Origin: Vibrio agarivorans
GTDB lineage: Bacteria > Pseudomonadota > Gammaproteobacteria > Enterobacterales > Vibrionaceae
Length of the DNA stretch: 64,000 bases
NCBI RefSeq assembly: GCF_030409635.1
Contig: NZ_JAUFQF010000004.1
Location: 1,522,241 to 1,586,240, forward strand
Reading direction: 5' to 3'
Made by a program: the position numbers and the translations under genes. Numbering within the stretch: position 1 is the first letter of the stretch; every line of letters starts with the position of its first letter. Below are positions 58,508 through 64,000 of the stretch, in pieces. The notes under the pieces are model-generated. The model saw nothing but the letters and a program-made list of their open reading frames with translations, had not been told where the DNA came from and did no database searches.

Positions 58508-59476
58508 ATGAGTCGTGGACTAGATGTTGTCGTTTATGCACCTGCTTCTATTGGTAATGTGAGTGTCGGTTTTGATGTCTTAGGTGCGGCAGTCTCACCG
58601 TTAGATGGTACCCTTCTTGGTGACCGCGTGCATGTGACGATGGGGGATGAGCCGTTTGCGCTGCACACGTCAGGTCAGTTTGTTGACAAGCTGCCAGAAA
58701 ACCCACAAGAAAATATTGTGTATGACTGCTGGCGAGTGTTTGCTCGTGAGCTTGAGAAGAAAAGAGTGGACCTTCTGCCGGTTGAGATGACGCTGGAAAA
58801 GAACATGCCGATAGGCTCGGGGTTAGGCTCGAGTGCATGCTCAATCGTTGCGGCTTTAGATGCCTTAAACCGTTTCCATGATCAGCCACTTGATGAGATG
58901 GAGCTACTCGCTTTGATGGGCGAGATGGAAGGTCAAATCTCTGGTGGCGTGCATTATGACAACGTTGCACCGTGCTACCTTGGTGGCCTGCAGTTGATGC
59001 TTGAAGAGCTGGGCGTGATCAGTCAATCTGTACCGAACTTTGAAGAGTGGCATTGGGTAATGGCGTATCCAGGGATCAAGGTCTCAACGGCGGAAGCGCG
59101 CTCCATTTTACCGTCGCAATACCGTCGCCAAGATGTGATTGCGCACGGCAGACACCTTGCAGGCTTTATTCATGCATGCCATTCTGGTCAGTCAGAGCTG
59201 GCTGCGAAGATGATTAAAGACGTTATCGCAGAGCCGTATCGCGAAAAGCTACTCCCAGGCTTTGCTCAGGCAAGGCAATATGCGGCGAGTGCAGGCGCAC
59301 TAGCCACAGGTATCTCAGGCAGTGGCCCAACACTGTTTAGTGTTTGTAAAGACAAAGATGTAGCTGAACGAGTAGCACGTTGGCTAGAACAAAATTACGT
59401 ACAAAATGATGAAGGATTCGTCCATATCTGCCGTTTAGATCAGATGGGTTCGAGAGTAACAGGAAGTGAGCTATGA
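58508..59476 (+). CDS. thrB: Homoserine kinase
   Basis: 322 residues, GHMP kinase. Motifs: [20 protein letters not shown], the ATP loop [17 protein letters not shown] and [12 protein letters not shown]. It phosphorylates homoserine. One base separates it from thrA, and its stop overlaps the thrC start (ATGA), so the operon is translationally coupled. Confidence 0.98.
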   Translation: MSRGLDVVVYAPASIGNVSVGFDVLGAAVSPLDGTLLGDRVHVTMGDEPFALHTSGQFVDKLPENPQENIVYDCWRVFARELEKKRVDLLPVEMTLEKNMPIGSGLGSSACSIVAALDALNRFHDQPLDEMELLALMGEMEGQISGGVHYDNVAPCYLGGLQLMLEELGVISQSVPNFEEWHWVMAYPGIKVSTAEARSILPSQYRRQDVIAHGRHLAGFIHACHSGQSELAAKMIKDVIAEPYREKLLPGFAQARQYAASAGALATGISGSGPTLFSVCKDKDVAERVARWLEQNYVQNDEGFVHICRLDQMGSRVTGSEL

Positions 59477-60753
59477 AGCTGTACAATATAAAAGAGAATG
59501 ATGAACAAGTATCCTTTGGCCAAGCAGTACGCCAAGGTTTAGGTCGTAACCAAGGGCTATTTTTCCCGTCAAACCTACCAAAGTTTGATGATATTGATGC
59601 TTTATTAGCAGAAGACTTCGTATCACGAAGCACGAAAGTCTTGTCAGCGTTGATTGGTGATGAGTTACCAGCAGAGCAAGTGAATGCCCTAGTTGACGCG
59701 GCTTTTCAATTCCCAGCACCGATTAAGCAAGTCAAAGATGGCGTTTATGCATTGGAACTGTTCCATGGTCCAACGCTCGCATTTAAGGATTTCGGTGGTC
59801 GTTTCATGGCGCAATCTCTTGCGGCAGTATCGGATGGCGGCAAGATCACTATCTTGACCGCGACGTCAGGTGATACAGGCGCAGCAGTTGCTCATGCTTT
59901 CTATGGCATGGAAGATATCAATGTCGTTATCTTGTATCCAAAAGGTAAGATCAGCCCACTGCAAGAGAAGCTGTTCTGTACTCTGGGTAAAAATATTCAC
60001 ACAGTGGCGATAGACGGCGACTTTGACGCTTGTCAGGCACTTGTTAAGCAGGCATTTGATGATCAAGTTCTGCGTGAAGAGATTGGCCTAAACTCAGCAA
60101 ACTCTATCAACATCAGTCGTTTAATGGCGCAGATCTGTTACTACTTTGAAGCGGCTTCTCAGCTGAGCAAAGCACAGCGTGAAAACTTAGTGATTTCAGT
60201 ACCAAGTGGCAACTTTGGTAACTTGACGGCAGGCCTATTGGCGAAAGCATTAGGGTTGCCAATTAAGCGCTTTATTGCTGCGACGAACGCCAACGATACT
60301 GTTCCTCGCTATCTTGAAACAGGCAAGTGGGAACCAAAACCAACGGTTGCTACCACATCGAATGCGATGGATGTGAGCCAGCCTAACAACTGGCCTCGTA
60401 TTGAAGAACTTTGCCGCATTAAAGAGTGGGGCTTAGAAACCTTGGGCAAAGGAGCTGTGTCAGATGAGCAAAGTGCTGAATCTGTCAAAGCGCTGAATGC
60501 TCTTGGGTATCTCTGTGAGCCACACGGAGCAATCGCTTATCGTGTGCTGGAAGAGCAACTGGCTGAAGGTGAAACAGGTTTATTCTTGTGTACTGCGCAT
60601 CCCGCAAAATTCAAAGAAGTGGTGGATGATATCTTAGGTTCAGATATTGAACTGCCAGGTCCACTAGCTAAACATGCGGTAATGGAGCTGCTATCGGAAG
60701 ATTTAGCGAACGACTTTGATGCGTTGAAGGCAGTGCTGCGTAGAGTGCAGTAG
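59473..60753 (+). CDS. thrC: Threonine synthase
   Basis: 426 residues, PLP enzyme, last step of threonine synthesis. The PLP-binding Lys is in [13 protein letters not shown]; other signatures are [18 protein letters not shown] and [17 protein letters not shown]. The E. coli-like short type. The stop is followed by a region of repeats, not a simple terminator. Confidence 0.98.
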   Translation: MKLYNIKENDEQVSFGQAVRQGLGRNQGLFFPSNLPKFDDIDALLAEDFVSRSTKVLSALIGDELPAEQVNALVDAAFQFPAPIKQVKDGVYALELFHGPTLAFKDFGGRFMAQSLAAVSDGGKITILTATSGDTGAAVAHAFYGMEDINVVILYPKGKISPLQEKLFCTLGKNIHTVAIDGDFDACQALVKQAFDDQVLREEIGLNSANSINISRLMAQICYYFEAASQLSKAQRENLVISVPSGNFGNLTAGLLAKALGLPIKRFIAATNANDTVPRYLETGKWEPKPTVATTSNAMDVSQPNNWPRIEELCRIKEWGLETLGKGAVSDEQSAESVKALNALGYLCEPHGAIAYRVLEEQLAEGETGLFLCTAHPAKFKEVVDDILGSDIELPGPLAKHAVMELLSEDLANDFDALKAVLRRVQ

Positions 60754-60756
60754 GGG

Positions 60757-60955
60757 AAAGAAGGTTGGAGGGGGAAGGCTAGAGGATCGCTTGTCGGGAG
60801 GTGAGCGATCATGGGAGTCTTCGGGTATTTTTGAATACAGAATACAGAATACAGAATACAGAATACAGAATACAGAATACAGAATACAGAATACAGAATT
60901 GCTTCGTTTACCTCTGTAATCTGAACTCTGTATTCTTCTACCTTCTACCTTCTTT
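60757..60955. repeat. Repeat region after thrC with inverted arms
   Basis: AAAGAAGGT (60757-60765) is complementary to ACCTTCTTT (60947-60955), with a second ACCTTCT at 60940-60946. GATCGCT/AGCGATC forms an inner stem near 60785-60810. The heptamer array lies in the middle, followed by reverse-complement copies CTGTATT (60928-60934) and the variant CTGTAAT (60914-60920). The whole could fold on itself. It may be a vibrio intergenic repeat element. Confidence 0.5.
60834..60896 (+). repeat. Tandem heptamer array, nine copies of AATACAG
   Basis: Nine perfect, uninterrupted copies of AATACAG (63 bases), then AAT of a partial copy. It is intergenic between the convergent genes thrC and grcA. Such short perfect arrays expand and contract by slipped-strand events. 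Confidence 0.97.
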
Positions 60956-60967
60956 TTAAACCCCAAC

Positions 60968-60997
60968 AAAAAAACGGCGCTCAATGAGCGCCGTTTT
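60968..60997. terminator. Bidirectional terminator, chiefly for grcA
   Basis: Stem AAAACGGCGCTC/GAGCGCCGTTTT (60971-60982 with 60986-60997), loop AAT. The A-run at 60968-60974 gives a U-tract on the minus strand. Confidence 0.9.
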
Positions 60998-61024
60998 CAA
61001 TTTGGTTTTACAGCAGTCTAAAAA

Positions 61025-61402
61025 TTATAGAGACTCTGTAAATGTACGAGCGATAACGTCACGTTGCTGCTCTGGAGTTAGAGAGTTGAAACGTACAGCG
61101 TAGCCAGATACACGGATAGTTAGCTGTGGGTAGTTCTCTGGGTGAGCAACGGCATCTTCTAGAGTTTCACGCTTAAGAACGTTCACGTTTAGGTGTTGGC
61201 CACCTTCGATGCGTGGTGCTTTTTCGATAGCAATTTCACGTGACTCATACTCACCTAGGTCTGCAGCTGGGATAACTTGGTCAGCTTCGAAACCAGTGCT
61301 TGCTACAACACAGCGTGCTTCGTTAGTCTCGCTGTCTAGTAGCCAGATTGAGTTTAGTAGGTCGTCGTTAGCTGATTTAGTGATTTGAATACCTTGGATC
61401 AT
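61025..61402 (-). CDS. grcA: Autonomous glycyl radical cofactor GrcA (YfiD)
   Basis: 125 residues, nearly identical in its second half to E. coli YfiD. The glycyl radical site is Gly100 in [12 protein letters not shown]. GrcA replaces the damaged C-terminus of pyruvate formate-lyase after oxygen exposure. Two FNR-type sites upstream fit the known micro-aerobic control. Confidence 0.97.
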   Translation of the reverse strand: MIQGIQITKSANDDLLNSIWLLDSETNEARCVVASTGFEADQVIPAADLGEYESREIAIEKAPRIEGGQHLNVNVLKRETLEDAVAHPENYPQLTIRVSGYAVRFNSLTPEQQRDVIARTFTESL

Positions 61403-61499
61403 GACTTTCTCCTAGTCCACTTTGTGGAAATTTTTGATGTTTGTTTTCAGAATTCTTGTTGAGCTACGTATTATATAGCTGATAACCACTATTTTAATA

Positions 61500-61513
61500 T
61501 TGATTTAAGTCAA
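61500..61513 (-). promoter_or_regulatory. FNR-type site, proximal, grcA promoter
   Basis: TTGATTTAAGTCAA matches TTGAT-N4-ATCAA in 9 of 10 positions. It is centred about 41-43 bases upstream of the start predicted from TATAAT at 61475-61470, the class II activator position. Confidence 0.75.
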
Positions 61514-61552
61514 AAAACAACAAAAAACCACATCTTTTTTAAGTTTGATTTT

Positions 61553-61566
61553 TTGTTTTAAATCAA
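61553..61566 (-). promoter_or_regulatory. FNR-type site, distal, grcA promoter
   Basis: TTGTTTTAAATCAA, 9 of 10 positions. Its centre is exactly 53 bases from the centre of the proximal site, the same spacing as I recall for the two FNR sites of E. coli yfiD (-40.5 and -93.5). Confidence 0.7.
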
Positions 61567-61728
61567 TAAAACCTCGTATAGCATAGGGTTTAAACGAGAT
61601 TTTAAACCTTAAAAAATAGTTAAATGCCTATTTTGTAGTAATTTTACTACATTTGCGTGCTTTCCAATATGATGATTGACCGCTATCAGGCGTGTCATTC
61701 ATTTGCCATGTAATTTTAGAGAGATCAA

Positions 61729-62601
61729 ATGTCAGGAACAAAAATCCCTCAAAACTCGAAATGGGTCGGTGCTCATGTCTCTGCGGCAGGCGGAGTTGAA
61801 AACGCCCCAATGCGAGCAAAAGAGATTGGGGCAAACGCGTTTGCCCTCTTTACTAAGAATCAGCGTCAGTGGGTCGCCAAGCCTCTTACGTCAGAGTCCA
61901 TTCGTCTTTTTAAGCAGCGCTGTGAGAACTATGGCTTTACGGCCGGACATATTCTCCCTCATGACTCGTACCTGATTAACTTAGGGCACCCAGAAGCCGA
62001 AAAGCTTGAGAAGTCGCGCGCAGCATTTATCGAAGAGATGGAGCGATGCGAGCAATTAGGTTTAACGCTATTGAATTTTCATCCGGGTAGTCACCTCAAA
62101 CAGATAACGGAAGAAGCGTGTCTCGATCTTATTGCTGAGTCTATAAACTTAGCGCATGAACAGGTGCCAAACGTGGTTGCTGTTATCGAGAATACCGCGG
62201 GGCAAGGCTCTAACCTTGGCTGCGATTTTGCGCATCTAGCCTATATTATCGAACGGGTGAAAGATAAAAGCCGAGTTGGGGTCTGCCTTGATACCTGTCA
62301 TCTATTTGCTGCGGGTTATGATTTAAGTAGCCATCAAGCGTGTGAAGAGACGTTTGCCGAGTTTGATCGCGTTGTGGGGATGCACTTTCTTAAGGCAATG
62401 CACATTAATGATTCAAAAACGCCGCTAGGTAGTCGTGTTGATAGACATCACTCTTTGGGAGAAGGGCATATCGGCTGGGCATGTTTTGATTACATTTCAC
62501 AAGATGAACGTTTTGATGAGATGCCGTTAATCCTTGAAACGATTGACTCTGAGCGTTGGCCTCAAGAGATTTGTGCAATACGTGAGGGACGCCAAAATTA
62601 A
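61729..62601 (+). CDS. nfo: Endonuclease IV (AP endonuclease)
   Basis: 290 residues, Zn-dependent TIM-barrel enzyme that cuts 5' of abasic sites in base-excision repair. Signatures: [62 protein letters not shown] and [25 protein letters not shown], which hold the zinc-binding His, Asp and Glu residues. ung, another base-excision enzyme, is nearby. Confidence 0.97.
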   Translation: MSGTKIPQNSKWVGAHVSAAGGVENAPMRAKEIGANAFALFTKNQRQWVAKPLTSESIRLFKQRCENYGFTAGHILPHDSYLINLGHPEAEKLEKSRAAFIEEMERCEQLGLTLLNFHPGSHLKQITEEACLDLIAESINLAHEQVPNVVAVIENTAGQGSNLGCDFAHLAYIIERVKDKSRVGVCLDTCHLFAAGYDLSSHQACEETFAEFDRVVGMHFLKAMHINDSKTPLGSRVDRHHSLGEGHIGWACFDYISQDERFDEMPLILETIDSERWPQEICAIREGRQN

Positions 62602-62956
62602 TTTTTGTGTGGTGCGCTAAAGTTGGCATTGTTCTTTCATCTCTTTTTGTGAACTAGAAAGTGAGTGTGCATCTCAGCACTCAAAACGCCACTGTTATTT
62701 AGGAGAGAGTAGTATGACAGCAGCCAGATTTTCTTCACCACGCACCACATCTTCAATGCACCGAGTGGCGGTGCCTAACCGTCAAGTTACCGGTCGCGGT
62801 CACTACCGTACTCCACAGCGTTCAAGGCGATAAGCCGACTTGTTTGGCATAACACAATCATTCAGCGACTCTCTGTATTTGATACTGTCTAGGCAATGAT
62901 TTGCTCGGCGCTTCGCGTTACAATTCGCTTTAGAATTGAACACACGAAGGATCAGC
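62602..62956. other. nfo-ung intergenic region
   Basis: Apart from the 39-codon ORF, this region has no terminator or repeat I can recognise. Confidence 0.4.
62714..62833 (+). CDS. Small basic protein (39 residues), unrecognised
   Basis: ATG 62714 follows a strong site, TTAGGAGAGAG, and encodes 39 residues: MTAARFSSPRTTSSMHRVAV, then a strongly basic end (GRGHYRTPQRSRR). It has nine Arg and no acidic residue, so it could bind nucleic acid. No signal peptide or helix of note. I know no family. The ribosome binding site and composition support a real gene, but length alone does not. Confidence 0.5.
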   Translation: MTAARFSSPRTTSSMHRVAVPNRQVTGRGHYRTPQRSRR

Positions 62957-63652
62957 ATGACGACCTGGACAGAGATTATTGATGGTGAAAAACAGCAGCC
63001 GTATTTTCAACAAATAGTAGAGTTTGTTGATAAGGAGCGTAGCGCGGGTAAAGCTATCTTTCCGCCATCAGACGAGGTATTTAGCGCCTTTACAGCGACG
63101 CCGTTTACCAACATTAAGGTTGTGATATTAGGACAAGACCCTTATCACGGCCCGAATCAAGCTCATGGTCTCTGCTTTTCGGTGCTACCTGGGGTTAAAA
63201 CGCCGCCATCTCTTGTCAATATCTATAAAGAGTTGGCGCAGGATATCGACGGCTTTGAGACGCCGCAGCATGGTTATCTCCAGAGCTGGGCTGAACAAGG
63301 TGTTTTGCTTATGAATACCGTGCTTACGGTTGAGCAGGGCAAGGCGCACTCTCACGCGAAATGTGGCTGGGAGACCTTTACTGATAAGGTGATTGAGGCG
63401 ATTAATCAGCAGCAAAGCGGTGTCGTGTTCTTGCTTTGGGGGGCCCATGCACAGAAAAAAGGGCGCTTTATTGATACCGATAAGCATCATGTGTTGTGTG
63501 CGCCTCATCCGTCACCTCTTTCGGCACATCGAGGGTTCTTGGGATGTCAGCATTTTTCTAAGGCCAACGCATTACTTGAGCAGCAAGGTAAAGTAGCAGT
63601 GAATTGGCTCTTACCTTTCTCTCTTGATGAGCAACTTAGTCTGGGGTTCTGA
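62957..63652 (+). CDS. ung: Uracil-DNA glycosylase
   Basis: 231 residues from ATG 62957 (GAAGGATC upstream). Family-1 UDG removes uracil from DNA. The catalytic water-activating Asp is in [18 protein letters not shown] and the leucine/His loop is [22 protein letters not shown] is also typical. Confidence 0.97.
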   Translation: MTTWTEIIDGEKQQPYFQQIVEFVDKERSAGKAIFPPSDEVFSAFTATPFTNIKVVILGQDPYHGPNQAHGLCFSVLPGVKTPPSLVNIYKELAQDIDGFETPQHGYLQSWAEQGVLLMNTVLTVEQGKAHSHAKCGWETFTDKVIEAINQQQSGVVFLLWGAHAQKKGRFIDTDKHHVLCAPHPSPLSAHRGFLGCQHFSKANALLEQQGKVAVNWLLPFSLDEQLSLGF

Positions 63653-63757
63653 CCCTTCACATTGCCCGAACGAATTGTGCAAATATTGAACGCAGTCAAT
63701 CAAAAGTTGTCTACACCCTTATATACTTACTAAAAGTAGGTGTTAAGGAGAGACATC

Positions 63758-64000
63758 ATGATGATTGAACGAATCAGGCGTGAGCATGGCTACATGATAC
63801 GCCTGTTAGCCATGTTACGTAGAAAGCTGGTTGCCCTAAAGGAAGAGCAGTCGGTCAATTATAGCCTTATCAGAGAAATAGTGGATTACCTTGCAAACCA
63901 CTCTAACTCGATTCACCATCCCAAAGAGGACATTTTGTACCACTACTATATGGAGCATTATGGCCATAAGCAGGAGATGGAGAACTTGGAGCAGGACCAC
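63758..64000 (+). CDS. Hemerythrin-like (HHE cation-binding) protein, start only
   Basis: ATG 63758 (AAGGAG seven bases before it; ATG 63761 also possible) opens a frame to the window end, 81 codons. His residues in REHGYMIRLL, HHPKEDILY, and EHYGHKQEMENLEQDH fit the first two helices of a hemerythrin/DnrN-like metal-binding bundle. Such proteins bind a di-iron centre and act in oxygen or nitric oxide stress. The C-terminal half is beyond the window. Confidence 0.85.
   Translation, partial: MMIERIRREHGYMIRLLAMLRRKLVALKEEQSVNYSLIREIVDYLANHSNSIHHPKEDILYHYYMEHYGHKQEMENLEQDH

Larger units (their letters stand above)
61403..61728. promoter_or_regulatory. grcA-nfo divergent promoter region
   Basis: 326 AT-rich bases. 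On the minus strand it holds TATAAT (61475 to 61470) and two FNR-type sites (listed separately). The nfo side has no promoter I can place with confidence. Confidence 0.6.

Noticed and set aside
60834..60896. CRISPR array
   Set aside because: The repeat unit is only seven bases with no spacers; it is a simple tandem repeat.

Overview
The window is a stretch of the main chromosome of a Vibrio. The gene set and order (chitin-binding protein plus ChiS, rsmC, hemL, erpA, tyrS, dacB, ompU beside greA, then the secG-tRNA-rimP-nusA-infB-rbfA-truB translation block) match, as far as I remember it, one region of the Vibrio cholerae large chromosome. The second part (two glutamate synthase operons, yhcC, arcB, arcA, thrABC, grcA, nfo, ung) matches another region of that chromosome. 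I cannot name the species. I see no insertion sequence, prophage, integron or CRISPR array, and the window is ordinary core genome with interesting intergenic DNA.

Layout. 1-6384: chitin oligosaccharide uptake (start of an ABC permease, its binding protein) and the hybrid sensor ChiS, all on the minus strand. 6672-16766: rsmC, a PerM-type membrane protein, a new small cysteine-rich membrane ORF, hemL, erpA, an RND efflux pair and an M23 murein endopeptidase. 16895-22899: tyrS, a CBS-less MgtE-like transporter behind a long structured leader containing a 14-codon ORF, dacB, ompU, greA. 22998-29194: yhbY, rlmE, ftsH, folP, glmM, secG. 29220-35819: tRNA-Leu(GAG), initiator tRNA-Met, rimP, nusA, infB, rbfA, truB. 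35938-48598: a DUF1499 lipoprotein and two glutamate synthase operons of different types in tandem. 49154-55564: yhcC, arcB with a translationally coupled lipoprotein gene, arcA, a DUF3293 gene, an RraA-like gene and a small envelope protein. 55887-60753: attenuated threonine operon. 60754-64000: a heptamer repeat array, grcA with two FNR-type sites, nfo, a 39-residue basic ORF, ung and the start of a hemerythrin-like gene.

How the genes work together. The first 6.4 kb joins chitin oligosaccharide capture in the periplasm to transcriptional control through ChiS. The central block is a housekeeping run for transcription elongation, ribosome assembly and translation initiation. ArcB, ArcA, the FNR-type sites and GrcA form a redox/anaerobic theme. 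Glutamate synthases and thrABC supply amino-acid biosynthesis.

The points most worth a second look are: the leader of the MgtE-like gene; the ArcB sensor with Tyr at the position of E. coli Cys241; the heptamer array flanked by inverted arms after thrC; a three-way-junction RNA between the initiator tRNA and rimP; the two different glutamate synthases side by side; the unusual truB to gltBD junction; and two small ORFs (8954-9070 and 62714-62833). No wholly new multi-gene system was evident.
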